From contig CM067369.1 in the NCBI GenBank assembly GCA_034401795.1, positions 183,249,445 to 183,313,444 of the forward strand: a stretch of DNA of 64,000 bases, in the 5' to 3' direction. The position numbers were made by a program, and so were the translations under genes. The notes under the pieces were generated by a model that was not told the origin of the DNA, ran no database searches, and was given only the letters and a program-made list of their open reading frames with translations. Of this stretch, positions 36,032 to 47,790 are shown in pieces (the stretch's first letter is position 1; every line of letters starts with the position of its first letter). Source of the DNA: Chaetoderma sp. LZ-2023a (taxonomy: Eukaryota; Mollusca; Caudofoveata; Chaetodermatida; Chaetodermatidae).

Positions 36032-36280
36032 TCCAAGGTCTTCTAATGGTCACCTGAACCACTTGCGTTTAAATACCAGTCGACATGATGGCTAATTTTC
36101 GGGAAAATCAAAGATAGCCACCAAAGAACCTGACCAATCAAAATTCTCTTGATATGTTGAAGCCTACCGTGATAGGATATATCCACCCAAGTTTTGTTGA
36201 AATCTGGACACTAATTAAGGTGTAGCATTTTCAATGGTCCTGGAAAAGAAAATTCAAATCGCCACCAAAAAAATAACCAA
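36032..36280. repeat. Family C array, left portion, split by a hAT-like insertion
   Basis: 'ccaaggtcttctaatggtcacctgaaccacttgcgtttaaatacc' is a degraded left end, followed by monomers to AAATAACCAA, where the inserted element begins. The array resumes at 37548 with GACCAACCAAAATTCTG. Confidence 0.75.
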
Positions 36281-37547
36281 CTAGGCTTGCACGATTATGC
36301 AGTTTTCATAATCGCAATCATTTTGAAAAAATAATCATGGTTTTTGATTAAATCGTACATACTATTCTGCGTTAGGGTGGGGTAACTTGAAGAGTTTTAT
36401 TCAACACAAATAACTATGCAACCAGAAATATTTCGACTAGTTCAAGTGCTAGTATTGATATTTTAAAAAATACTACAAACTTTACTTCGAATGAGAATTG
36501 GTAACATAACGCTAAAAGAACGAAAATTGGTATCGCTAACAACTAAAACCGCCTCCAGTCTAATTGTCACATAGTAATAGGTGTTGAGAAATGCCATTAC
36601 AACCCTTTAGAGTACTAATTCCGAACACAATATCGCTACAATCTGGCAAGCCTGGCCCAATGTACTTGTAAGCGCCCACCATAAAATGATCCAAAGTGGA
36701 ATCAAATGTGCGAGAAAATTTGCTTGAACAACCGAGAATTAAAATGTGAGAGATTGCTTCTTATGTTGGCAACAAAATGGCTCTTTTGCGATTGGAGACA
36801 AATGGCATGTTCTCGGGAGATTTCATACACTACAGGAGTTTGAGACGGAAGCTAGATTGCATTATCATAACCCTTCCTGTTATCAAATGGGTACACATTT
36901 TACTGTGATCGAATTTAAAGTACGATACTCGGATACCATCATGCAATGCTAATATATAGCAATATTCGAGTTCCCAGTCCAGGATATTTATATCCGAGTA
37001 CCTGCTCTAAAATCCTTTAGTACTTCATAATTTGATTTAACCAGAGCGGATTAATAATACCACATGATTTACTATCTTTTTTCTCGACATTTTATATCAA
37101 ATTTGGATTCATTTTGATGTGATAAATGGCCTTTATTAAAGATGCACATTATTTAGGCAGCCCCATTTAATACTTTCACTCCCGCGATGTTTTTGAGATG
37201 TAAATTAAACAGAGTCACGGGGCAGCAAGAATTCGTAGCAGGAAATTGTTCAATTTTCGTGCTAGTGTCTATCAGTTTTAAACATTTTAGAGAATTCATT
37301 TCAACTTTTTGTTGAAATATACCTAAAATATGGCCACCCCTTTATCCGAGATGCTTGTTTGGTAATTTAACACCTCTTGTCCAAATAGAATCCTAGGCTA
37401 CTAATAAACAATGTATGTTTCCTTGCATTTTGAAAAACAATCTTGGAGATTGAAAATCTTCGATTGTTTAGTTTTGTAATCGTCAACAATCATATTTTAA
37501 AGAATAATCATGATTAATCAAATAATCGAATAATTGTGCAAGCCTAG
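36281..37547. mobile_element. hAT-like non-autonomous element, 1.27 kb
   Basis: Terminal inverted repeats CTAGGCTTGCACGATTAT (36281) and, inverted, ATAATTGTGCAAGCCTAG (ends 37547). It sits in a family C monomer at the GACCAATC position; flanks TAACCAAC and GGACCAAC agree in 6 of 8 bases, as expected for an old 8-bp target duplication. No transposase frame was found. In contig B (50631-51892) the right terminus has lost 12 bp. Confidence 0.7.
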
Positions 37548-38385
37548 GACCAACCAAAATTCTGAATAGTTGTCCTAGAGCCTACCACTATAGAATCCTT
37601 CCAGCCAAATTTGGATAAAATCCACCAAGCGGTTATGGGAGATATTTTGACAATTTCCAGTAAATTTTTTATAAAATTTGATATTAAAAAAAAAATCAAC
37701 CCAATTAAAATTCTGAATAGATGTTCTGGAGCCTACCGCGATAGGGTCTGTCCAGCCAACTAGGGTTGAAATCTGTCAAGCGGTTAATGATAAGCAGCGT
37801 TTTGACAATTTTTCATAAAATCTAAGCTTTTCACCCAAAAATGTTTACCAGCCAAAATTGTGTATACATGTTCTGAAGCTTAGCCCCATAGGATCCTTCC
37901 ACTCAAAGTAAGTTGAAATCCGCCAAGTGGTTATTGAGTAGGGTTTGGCAATTTCCGGTAAATTTTTCATAAAAACTCCAGATTTTCTAAATTCTGTATA
38001 AAAATTCTGAAGCCTACCCCATTGTGTTCTTCCAGCAAAGTATATTGAAATCTGTCAAGCGGTTAATGAGGATTAGCGTTTTGACAATTTCCATTATATT
38101 TTTCACAAAATCTCAGATTTTCACCAAAAGACTGGACCAATCAAAATTCTGTATACAAGCTCTGAAGCCTAGCCCGATAGGGTCCTTCCAGTCACAGTAG
38201 GTTGAAATCATCCAAGCGATTAATGAGGAGCAGCACTTTGACAATTTCAGGTAAATTTTTCGTCAAATCTAGGATTTTCACCCTAAAATGGACAAATCTA
38301 AATTCTCTATACAAATTTTGAAGCCTACGCCCATTCTGAAGCTCCCAGGCAAATTAGGTCGAAATCTGCCAAGCATGCGTATCAG
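37548..38385. repeat. Family C array, right portion
   Basis: Five or six monomers with 'aattctgtatacaagctctgaagcctagcccgatagggtccttccagtc' and 'gattttcaccc' blocks. It ends against the family D sequence with no right-end signature. Contig B equivalent: 51885-52670. Confidence 0.75.
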
Positions 38386-38880
38386 TGACCTTTACCTTTT
38401 TACCCCAACATCATAGTGCGATGCAGTGTCATTATAAGGAGGCTTGGGTCCAGTATGATTAACCAAATATGAGATAAAAACAAAGGTTGAGGATAAACTG
38501 AAAATGTTAAAGTTGAAAAAGTTTTTTACCAAGGTCACAGTGACTTTGACCCTTTGATTCCAAACTGATTGTGCGATGCCGGGTCATTTTAAGGAGGCAT
38601 TGTCTAAATTTGGGTCCTGTATGATTAACAAAATATGAGACATAAACAGAAAAGTTGAGCTAAACGAAAATGTTAGTTGAAAAAGGATTTTGCCACGGTC
38701 ACCTTTATCTTTTGACCTCAAGGTCAGTTTGTGATTTGCGTGTCATTATAAGGAACCATGTTCCCAAGTTTGGGTTCAGTATGATTAACCAAACATGAGA
38801 TATAAATCGAAAAGTTGAGCTAAACGCAAATTGGACGCCGCCAGACGATGTGCAGGTATCGCAATATCTTGTTTTAGTTC
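38386..38880. repeat. Family D units without the left terminus
   Basis: Three units of 'gtcacctttatcttttgacc...gtgcgatgc...gtcattataaggagg...ttgggtccagtatgattaaccaaatatgagataaa...gttgagctaaacg', as in 3633-4734. Contig B equivalent: 52675-53170. Confidence 0.7.
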
Positions 38881-38984
38881 GTAAAGTCTAGCTAACAAAG
38901 AGTGGAAAGAATTGTGTTCAATGGTAAAATGATATGTATGATTACTGTATGCTGTGGCTGTAGTAGAAGCATCCTACAGCTGCA

Positions 38985-39770
38985 ATCAGTCCTTCTTCGC
39001 TTTTGCCCACTGTGTCTTGTCCTCAGCCGAATTCCTTAGCCTCCTCAGGTCCATTCTTGACTGAGTGTACCGAGTCCTGCTTTCTTGAATCACCTCGTAC
39101 GTAGCATGCTTAGCAGATTTATGCAATGACATCCTCTGCTGGCTTTGTATTTGCCGGCTCTGAGTAGGGCAAATTCCAAGGCTGTCTGTGCTGGTGTTTC
39201 TTCTGGCAACCTTAGCACATAGCCAAACATGAACCATCTTTGCTGGGTGGCTTTTACAGACAGCGGCGACGTATTACACATCTTGTATAGTGCATCATTG
39301 GAAACTATGCTGTCTGGCCATCGGCGTCCAGTGATGGTGCGTAGGTGTTTGCGGTGGCAGGCATCAAGTTTATTTAGAGCTGCCTTTTGAGCTGCCCAGC
39401 AACAAGGATACGCAAGTTGCATTGTATAACCGTAGCCTCTTTATCAAGGGCATCTTTGATCTACCAATCCATAGCTTCCAGATGGACTGTAAAGCTATGT
39501 TCACCATGACGCATCATGCAGCAATGTCAGCAGTACTGCAAAACAGTGAGCCAAGATTTTACTTTTCCTCCATGGTTCGTCGCCACGAAGTGGATCGTCA
39601 TTTTCTTTAGTTTCATGCTTTGTAGATAGGTATCTATGGGTGAACTCTGTTTTGGATTCATTCAGATTTCTAGTTTACTTGCAGCTATTGGGAGAACTTC
39701 GTCAAGGACATGATATACCAAAGGAAATGCACCAATTTCAAAATATGGATGCGCTCTACTAAATTTGAAT
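38985..39770 (-). pseudogene. Reverse transcriptase C-terminal fragment, minus strand (same family as 41663-43720)
   Basis: On the minus strand, 39422-39090 reads KLDACHRKHLRTITGRRWPD, SNDALYKMCNTSPLSVKATQ, then FMFGYVLRLPEETPAQTALE; an overlapping frame gives MDLRRLRNSAEDKTQWAKAK. Farther right the reverse complement corresponds to the LLCSTACCVMGNIVFQ stretch of the other copy. It contains only the part after the RT palm. Contig B equivalent: 53290-54080. Confidence 0.8.
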
Positions 39771-39825
39771 CCATCTGAGAACGATATTATTAATATCTGT
39801 AATCATATTAAATCCAGATTAAGTG

Positions 39826-40800
39826 ATAAGGGCCTGTGGTGCTCACCTGGACCATTGGCATTTAAACCATTTGCATTCAAATAGACATGATGGATGATTT
39901 TCAGAAAATCCAAGATGGTCACCAAAAAATTTACCTATCAAGATTCTTGTTCAACAAGTTGAAGCCTACCATCATAGGATCGTTCCACCAAAGTGTTGTT
40001 GAAATCAGGCTATTGATTGAAGGAGTACTGTTTTTAGATGGTTTCAGAAAACTTTCAGAAAATCATGGCTGCCAAATCACTGACCTATAAGAAATCTGAA
40101 TAGAATATCTAGACGATATGACAATAGGATCCTTTGGTTGAAATTGCACAAGCGATTAATGATGAGTAGCATTTTATATGAATTCCCATTTTTTGGAAAA
40201 TCCAAGATGGCCACCAGCAAAATCAATCTGTCAAAATTCTGTATACATGTTGTGAAGCGCACTGACTTAGGGTTCTTTTAGTCATGGTTGGTTGAAATCG
40301 GCAAGGTGGTTAATGAGGAGTAGCCTTTTAACCGATTTCCCAAAATCTTAAGAAAATCCAAGATGGCCACCGGAAAAATTTACCAATCAAAATTCTGTAT
40401 ACTTGTTCTGCAGCCTACCACCCTAGGCTCATTCCAGACAGTCTGGGTGAAATCGCCCAAGCAGTTAATGAGGAGTAGCGTTTAAACGATTTTCAGCCAT
40501 TTTCCAGAAAATTCAAGATGGTCACCGAGCAAATTGACCAATTAAAATTCGGTATACAAGCTCTGACGTATACCACTTTGGGTCCTTCCAGCCGAGTTTG
40601 CTTCAACACATTTAAGAGGTTAATGAGTAGTCTTTTAACTGATTTCCAGAAAATCCAAGATGGCCATCGGAAAAACTGACCAATCAAAATTCTGTATACA
40701 AGTTCTGAAACCTACAAGCCTAGTATCCTTCTAGCCAAGTCTGGGTAAAATTGCTCAAGCAGTTAATGAGTAGCGTTTTAAACGATTTCCTGCCATTTAC
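39826..40800. repeat. Family C array
   Basis: Left end AAGGGCCTGTGGTGCTCACCTGGACCATTGGCATTTAAACC, then about six monomers with CCAAGATGG anchors, ending abruptly in a family B hairpin. Contig B equivalent: 54146-55130. Confidence 0.8.
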
Positions 40801-40885
40801 CAATGGAATGACAGGCTCATTATGACAGGAGGCCCTAAGGCAGCAACAGCTTCCAGTAATATATTTTCAAAATATTCAACAGAAT
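40800..40885. repeat. Family B hairpin remnant
   Basis: 'taaggcagcaacagcttccagtaatatattttcaaaatattcaacag' keeps one arm; the other is replaced by TTACCAATGGAATGACAGG. Contig B equivalent: 55135-55215. Confidence 0.55.
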
Positions 40886-41662
40886 ATGCTTTAATTTGTA
40901 AAGAATTACACCTGTATCAAAGAACCACCATCTTAATGGCCCCCAAAACAGGTGTCCACTATACACAGGTTTGACTGTGTATTGAATAGCGTGCAGGCGA
41001 CATGTTAGGGGTTTTCCCAGTAATGAGGCAGTTTCACGGTTTCAGTTCAGTTTCACTTTGCAGCCGACATGTGCTAGGTGATTTCCCAGCAATGTGGAAG
41101 TCAGCAGCAGCAATTTCCAATTTAGACAAGCGGCTACAAATGTATCAGATTTTGGTCTAAAAATGCTGTCCAACGGTATCATTTCCTAACCATCCTGCTT
41201 GCACTGGGATTTTTTCTCACCTGGTCTGAATGAATTTTAGAGTATTCAAAAATCCATTGGCATGACCTTGACTTATATATGGCTTCCTGTGCTTTGGGTC
41301 ACCTCTAGTGACATCTAGTGGCTGATGTTAGAATCAAACTGAAGACACTAATTCTAGCAGTACTGATAACAGTATGATTTCACCGCTTCTTCCGCTTCCT
41401 CCACCACCTCTGGGTCCACCTCTGACTAGTTTTGTTTAGAATGCCCTAGAGTTTCTTTCACTGAACAGAATTCTATAGGAATGGTTTCATTTGAAAGAGA
41501 ACATGTTTAGGAACAAAATGATATATAACTTCCCTTGATAGATAAACTACATCATGGAGAAAATAAAACTTGTAATGACATAAAAAGTTTAAAGTGTAAC
41601 AAATCCACCAATTTTGACATGGCTCTGATCCGATCGAAGCCCTACCCAAAATACTGAAATCT

Positions 41663-43720
41663 ATGGAATCGTCAGCTACCAGCACCATAGGTGTTCTTAA
41701 AAACAACCGAACTAGGTATAATGACGACCCTCTAGTAATAAAACTGTCAGCAGAGCAGAAAGCATTATGGCTGCACATCTATCAAAGTGGCCAAAGTGAA
41801 GACCGCACCAAACTACACCAGGAGCGCAATGACATTTTGCGCCACATTAGTGAACGCTTAAAAGATCTTGCTACACAACAAGCAGACTCCCTAGCAGATG
41901 AAATCACTGCCACGGATGACTGTCACAAAATGTTTCAGGCAGCCCGGGCCCTGAGAGTTACTGACTACACACCACCACTCACTGTACACAACTCTGAAGG
42001 ACATTTTATCGGGACTGACCAGGGCAAAGTCGAGGCATTTCGAGAATGGTTCAAGGAACAGTTCACTGACCATGATGATGAGCCCTTGCACCCATTCTCA
42101 GGAGACCCAAGGCCATTAATAACACCAATTAAAACAGTATAAGTTGAGAAGGCACTTACATGTAAAGCCCTGAAAAATGGACATACATCTGGACCTGATG
42201 GCATGAGCAATGAACTATTCAAATATGCAAGTGACATCTCAAAACCAATCATGTGCCTAATTAATTCAGCTTTTATGCACCACATTCCCATCGACGCTGT
42301 AGGCCAAGGCACCCTTATCACACTACCCAAGCCCAAGAAGCCACCTGCCCCCCCTTGCCAATCTGCAGAAGCCACCTGCCCCCTCCCCCCAGCCAATCTG
42401 CGGCCCATTGTGCTCCTCAACAGCATACGGAAAATCCTATCCAATGTTACTCTATGCTGCATCCGAGACAACATCAATGACTTCACTGGATCATGTCAAA
42501 GTGGCTTCAAACATGGACGCAGCTGCGCAGACATTGTATGGGCTCAACGCATGCTTGTGTCGGTAGTCATGTACAAACACTGAGATTTCCACAAAATGGG
42601 CATTGACATGTCACGAGCCTTCGACACAATTAAACGCTCAAAGATCCTAGATGTACTATGTCAGGCCAGTTGCAATGAACATGAGTTACAACTAGTGAGA
42701 CTACTGCTGGAAGACACCAAGCTGAGAGTACGAGTCAAGTCAGTGAAGTCTGCAGAGTGTGAGACATCAATCGGCTCCACACAGGGAGATGGTCTACATG
42801 TGTATCTCTGGTGCCATTCACCTGTTACCTTGCTGCTGCATTGAAATCCATACGGGAAAGTTCCACACGACCAAAACCCCAAGTGTCAATACTGGGTATG
42901 CCGCTAGAGATGGAATATGCCGATGATGTGGACTTCATAGATGAGGAAAAGAAACCCCTTGACGAACTTCTCCAAATAGCTGCAAGCAAACTAAAAATTG
43001 AGAATCGCTTTATGAATGAATCCAAAACAGAGTTCACCCACATATACCTATCTACAAAGCATGAAACTAAAGAACATCACGATCTGCTTAGTGGCGGCGA
43101 ACCATGGAGGAAAAGTAGAATCCTGGGCTCACTGCTTTGCAGTACTGCATGCTGCGTCATGGGGAACATAGTTTTCCAGTCCTTCTGGAAGCTATGGATT
43201 CGTAGATCAAAGATGTGCTTGATTAAAAGGCTACATTTATACAATGTAACCTGTGTATCCTTGATGATGTATAACTGTAACAGTGGGGCAGCTCCAGACA
43301 AACTCGATGCCTGCCACCGCAAACACCATCACTGGACACCGATGGCCAGACAGCATAATTTCCAATGATTACTATACAAGATGTGTAATATGTCGCCGCT
43401 GTCTGTAAAAGTCGCCCAGCAAAGATGGTCCATGTTTGGCCATGTGCTAAGGATGCCAGAAGAGACACCAGCACAGAGAGCCTTGGAATTCGCCCTACTC
43501 GGAGCCAGCAAATACAAAGCCAGGAGAGGACGTCATTGTATAAATCTGCTAATCGTGCTACGAGGTGGCCTCAAGAAAGCAGGACTCGGTACACTCAAGT
43601 CAAGAATGGACCTGAGGAAGCTAAGAATTACGGTTGAGGACAAGACACAGTGGGAAAATGAAGAAGGACTGATTGCAGTTGTAGGATGTTTCTACTACTA
43701 CAGCCGCAGAATACAGTAAT
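41663..43720 (+). pseudogene. Non-LTR-type reverse transcriptase pseudogene, 5' truncated
   Basis: Three blocks share one frame and are separated only by stops at 42140-42142 and 42581-42583: an N-terminal block (ESSATSTIGVLKNN...), an RT block (HTSGPDGMSNELFKY, NLRPIVLLNSIRKI, GSCQSGFKHGRSCADIV) and the A motif MGIDMSRAFDTI. After a frameshift near 42797 the B motif (GSTQGDGL), the C motif EYADDVDFIDEE and the tail MFGHVLRMPEETPAQRALEF follow. Another local frame slip falls in the TGRRWPDSI region. No endonuclease precedes it. The GHVLRMP tail suggests an RTE-like or related element, but I cannot place the clade. Contig B equivalent 56302-58355 has extra stops. Confidence 0.85.
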
Positions 43721-43769
43721 CATACACACTATTTAAACCCTCTATCTACCTTTCAAAGCAGTCATACTG

Positions 43770-43890
43770 ATACAGGTAAACTGTTATATATTTTGAAAAT
43801 AATTTGTCTGGAAACCATAATTGCTACATAAAGCAGCAAGACGGTCAGGACCTTCCAGCAAATAATTTTCAAAATGTTCAATGGAATCCT
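43770..43890. repeat. Family B hairpin, diverged
   Basis: 'gtaaactgttatatattttgaaaataatttgtctggaaa' faces 'cttccagcaaataattttcaaaatgttcaatgg'. Contig B equivalent: 58410-58525. Confidence 0.6.
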
Positions 43891-44107
43891 TCATTGTCAT
43901 TTCTGCTCATTTATCATTGAGTGTTGAGAAATGTAGACGGGAACTTATTCGAACAGCTCTGCAAATGCACAAGCCTTAGGTCAACAAATACTTGGCCTGG
44001 GCAATTATACACCTATTGCTAAGATACCATTCAAGCATGATAGTCCTGACAATGAAATTGGACAACGCCCATTATTTCAGGTTTTATAGACCTCCCCCCA
44101 AAATCTT

Positions 44108-44330
44108 AACCGTTTAACACTCAATCTGGTGAGAAAAACCTACAGTGGTCTTGCAAAATGTCAATTTGCAGACCAAGAGGAACACTATTTCTGAAAATTT
44201 AACACTGGAATAACTGTCTCGATAAGAAAGCCCATTATTTCAGTGCTAAATTTCCAAAAATAATCTCTTGGTTTGCAAATTGACAATTTCTATGAGAAAA
44301 CATTCCTGGAATAATTGAGGGTTAACCTTA
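44108..44330. mobile_element. MITE family A copy
   Basis: Left end TTAACCGTTTAACACTCAATC, arms 'gtcaatttgcagaccaagagg' / 'ctcttggtttgcaaattgac', right end GAGGGTTAACC. In contig B (58738-58920) about 45 bp of the hairpin centre and second arm are deleted. Confidence 0.75.
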
Positions 44331-44641
44331 AGGAACCTACGCGCACAAAGTGTACAAATAAAGATAAGAACCATCTGGACGCCTTTCAATAAGTGGATGT
44401 GCCAAACTACGCGCTGTCTGGACGGTTTTAAGAGCACCAGTTTTCGATCGCTAAATACGCACGCATTACAGGCGTTTTATCCAATCAAACTTAGCGTTAC
44501 ATTAAGTTAGATGATTGAATTTTATAAATCCACTGTTGACTGGTCAATTCAGTTTGCTTACAAATTTCTACGAGAAAATATATATATTTCCGAAAAAGTT
44601 GGCCCCGATCCCAGGATGATTCATAACAAGGAAAAATTAGT

Positions 44642-45141
44642 GTTACCTCTCCGGGATGTAGAAATTGTTTGAGTGTACATGTAGCTTTCGTGACCATCTC
44701 GGTCACTTATTCAGATGAACGCTCTGGAGTCATCTACAAGATCGAATGTGACCAATGTGATGGGACATACATAGGCGAAACCAAAGGCCTCTCAGTGCCA
44801 GAGTCAAAGAACATCTTAAAATCAATTCCAACTCAGCTGTGGCAGAACATACAGAATCCACTGGCCACGTCATCCCTGCCAGCAGTGCCTCGGTCATCAA
44901 CATTGAGACCAACTTATTCAAACGGAAGGTTAAAGAGGCCATAGATATCTACAAGCATCAACCAACCATGAACAGAGACGAGGGCTACCATATACCAGCA
45001 GTCTACCAGTCCATGCTGTCGTGACTCCACAAGATCTGACCAGAGTGACGTTGCCAGCGACCGTCAGTTAGTGCTGAAGAAGTGACCGAGATGGTCAGGA
45101 AAGCTACACTCAAACAATTTCTACATCCCGGAAAAGTAACT
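44642..45141 (+). pseudogene. Penelope-type GIY-YIG endonuclease fragment bounded by inverted repeats
   Basis: SGVIYKIECDQCDGTYIGET is a GIY-YIG endonuclease signature (Y-I-Y/K plus TYIGET). One frameshift near 44795 later, the reading continues LSARVKEHLKINSNSAVAEH, TGHVIPASSASVINIETNLF, KRKVKEAIDIYKHQPTMNRD, the conserved end of the domain as in Penelope-like retroelements. The segment is bounded by inverted repeats of about 70 bp: 44642-44713 (GTTACCTCTCCGGGATGTAG ... GACCATCTCGGTCACTTATTCAG) and 45073-45141 in the opposite sense, differing by a 4-bp indel and a few bases. No RT domain is attached. Contig B copy: 59195-59696. Confidence 0.85.
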
Positions 45142-45840
45142 AATTCTTCCTTATTATTAAAAATATATATATATATATAGTTTTCTGTGAATGAAATTCC
45201 TAATGTAAATTCGTCAATGATAGCTTTCGATTCCTTTATTTAACCGAGTACTCGATTCCCTGATGGCCGGAATTGCTTAGTGAGTATGTCTAATTAGACT
45301 AGTGAGCACGTTCAAATTAAGTTGATTGGTTGAGTCGCGAAGAAATTAAGATGGCCACGCTCATGATTTGTAAATTCGTTCAATAAAATATTACATACAG
45401 CTGAATATCTACACTGATGCCTAAAAGATTTAAAGTGTGCATCCTTACATAGCTCGCCCATTAATACCATTATCTCACACCCGTCATTTAGCTTCTAGGA
45501 AGATATTGGCGCACTTCTACGGTCTAATTTCTGTTCCACAATCAATTATCCTGATAACACATGTTAAGCAGCTGCTACTGGGTCAATACGGGCCCATAAA
45601 ATGCATTATTAGAGTAAGCACAGTCATGAGACATATTGACTTGTTATTGCGCTTCGAAATCACCTTTGTTGACTATTCCAGTTTTATTTCCGTTTTCTAT
45701 TGTTCTTTCATCTTGTAAATGCTTCTCTTCTTTTTTTCTTCAGGATAATATGGTGAATACGACAGTGATGAGGTTGAGATTTCATGAAAATGATGATTCT
45801 GTAATTCTATCTTCTGCACTATTTTATTAACGCTTACCTT
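45142..45840. other. No established feature; weak exon-like stretch near 45744
   Basis: TTCTCTTCTTTTTTTCTTCAG (ends 45743) is a good acceptor-like sequence, and the frame after it runs 28 codons (DNMVNTTVMRLRFHENDDSV...) to a TAA. No upstream exon was found. A short TA run lies near 45164-45178. Contig B: 59697-60395. Confidence 0.3.
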
Positions 45841-45859
45841 ACCTTATGTCAAAATATTA

Positions 45860-46030
45860 AGTTTTCAAATTAAATTAAACCGGTGTTCACTTCTCAACAG
45901 ATTTGGTGGAAGATGTTGCTGTTGTAGATAGCAACATCATCTACCACACCAAAATTGTTGAAAAATGTACACCAGTTTCTTTGCTATTGGCACATTAAAA
46001 GATACTGACATCAGAGTGGTAAGGGTTAAA
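45860..46030. repeat. Family F hairpin repeat
   Basis: GATTTGGTGGAAGATGTTGCTGTTGTAGATAGCAACATCATCTACCAC then 'caaaattgttgaaaaatgtacaccagtttctttgctattggcac'. Matches 13960-14130. Contig B: 60420-60590. Confidence 0.7.
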
Positions 46031-46149
46031 TCTGATGCACTTGATGTAAATCTACTGTACCATTTTATTTCGAATCACTTATTGTATAAGCTGCCATTGT
46101 AAACTACATTTATATCAAATATAGTTTCTTCTATGTAAGTGTCATATTA

Positions 46150-46470
46150 CTTAGTAGGACTGATAATTAAATTGTTGAGTATATTGAGATCGATTAGACT
46201 GTAAGATGTTGCTGCATTAGGTGACAACATGTTCCAGTGGTAAAGCTTGCGTGTTATAGGGTTGAATACCGTATTATTTGTAAACTCAGTGTAAATATCA
46301 AATAAAGTTTACTCGAAGAGAGAGGGAGAGAGAGAATCTCCTCTTAGGTAATCAGACTGGACTATGTATAGTAGATTTGTTGAATATATCGAGTCCAATT
46401 TGATTGGAAACTGCTGCTGTTTTGGACAATAGAGTCCAATTAAATTTGTCAAAGAATACTCAACAGATTG
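46150..46470. repeat. Diverged family B hairpins and a GA-rich tract
   Basis: 'ttgttgagtatattgagatcgattagactgtaagatgttgctgcatt...gttccagtgg' near 46170-46240 and 'gttgaatatatcgagtccaatttgattggaaactgctgctg...agagtccaattaaatttgtcaaagaatactcaacag' at 46377-46465, with GAGAGAGGGAGAGAGAGA at 46318-46336. Contig B: 60720-61025. Confidence 0.6.
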
Positions 46471-47130
46471 CTTCTTTAGATTGCAGGTACTTTTGATCTT
46501 TATTGCTATTCATTCCTGGATTATTGCCCTTGCCCTACGGGGAAAGAGGGTATTGTGTGTGCGTGCATCCAATATTGCATCTAAGAAGCTACTGATCCGA
46601 TTCATTTAAAATGTTAACACAACAAAGCAACGTAACCTAAACAAGGGTTACCAGACTTTGGCTGTGATCTGTGTGATCATACATAGATTTAACAAATTTG
46701 GATATGACAAAAATCGTAGGGTGGTCTCGGCGGTGGTTTACAATCTCTGATTACTCCTGTTCATAATGTTATCTATCAAGTCCTTGACAATGATGGTAAG
46801 TAAGTGATAATTAGATTGCTTGGTCTATGACACATTATAGCAAATCCCCATGTTCACCACTTTGATCGCTTTACCCATCCCATCCCTGAGGGCGGGGGTA
46901 AATATCCTCTGCACTCCATAATCACATACACAATTTGTTTGGATTAGTTTCATTACACAGAGACTGGAGTGGATTGTTGTGAAAAATCTGGATGTCATAA
47001 GGGGAAGTGATCTGTGAGAGCAGGAGTTAAATTAACATGACCCAGAGGCTAGTAGAAATTGACCAGGGTTAGTACAATGACCAGCCCAATGGTAACAATT
47101 TCATATGTCAATCCTTTAATGGTCATGCTG
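46471..47130. other. No recognised feature
   Basis: Sequence without repeat signatures that I could name and without coding-like frames. Contig B: 61026-61670. Confidence 0.4.
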
Positions 47131-47300
47131 GCCAAAGAATGCCTCTGCTGTGATCTTAAGAAATGTTGATTAGCGGAGCAAGACTTTTTGAAAATTTATC
47201 ACTCGAATGACTGGCTCGGTAATTGAGCCAGTGACCTAGTTGTAAAATTTCAAAAATAGTCTTCCCTTGGACTGTAAAGATAATTTTTAAGGGCTAAAGT
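47130..47300. mobile_element. MITE family A copy, diverged
   Basis: 'ggtcatgctggccaaagaatgcctctgctgtgatcttaag', arms around AATGACTGGCTCGGTAATTGAGCCAGT, and 'cttcccttggactgtaaa'. Contig B: 61675-61855. Confidence 0.7.
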
Positions 47301-47464
47301 AGAATCTAGTAATCACTAGTCCTATCTAAATGTAGTGGCTCATTTGGCTTAATTTCAATTCATGGAGAGGGTGTCAACTGGTGTGCGGGAGTGATCTATA
47401 AAAAATCCAGAAATCTAGATAACTCTGTAAGACTCCAATCTCTGCTTGTAATAAATTTCTTGAT

Positions 47465-47790
47465 CTTTTAACCCATTCTCCACCCCTGGGGTGGAGCCGA
47501 AGAAAAAAATGTCAGGCAATCCACAATACCAAATTTCTTTGAATTCCACACAACAGTTTGGGAGTAAAGTGTGAGACATATTTTAGGATATTTGAACTTT
47601 GGACCCCACTCCCTGACCTCGAGTGGGCGGAGCCAAATCCAAATGTTGTCATGCAAAGCACAATCATATGGGTAACCGCCATACCAAATTTGGTTGAAAC
47701 CCACTCAACTGTTTGGGAGGAGATAGCATGATGGACGGACAGATGAGTGGATGGCGGCAATTATATCCCCATTTTTTCCAAAACATGGGA
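47465..47790. repeat. Dispersed-repeat-like segment with CCACCCCTGGGGTGG
   Basis: Begins 'acccattctccacccctggggtggagccgaag', contains 'accaaatttggttgaaacccactcaactgtttgggagg' and 'gatggacggacagatgagtggatgg' and ends in 'ccaaaacatgggaataatgaatg'. The style matches families C and G, but no terminal repeats were found. Contig B: 62030-62345. Confidence 0.4.

Noticed and set aside
36801-36840. Second promoter-like TCTCG(C/G)GAGA motif near 33860 and 36813
   Set aside because: Both copies lie inside the same dispersed repeat, so the motif reflects shared repeat ancestry rather than a promoter.
41965-42486. A 173-codon minus-strand frame
   Set aside because: Antisense shadow of the reverse transcriptase pseudogene; the plus strand carries the RT motifs.
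45744-45830. Possible last coding exon after a strong acceptor-like tract
   Set aside because: Only 28 codons, no partner exon in a compatible phase, and no protein family recognised. Kept only as a note.
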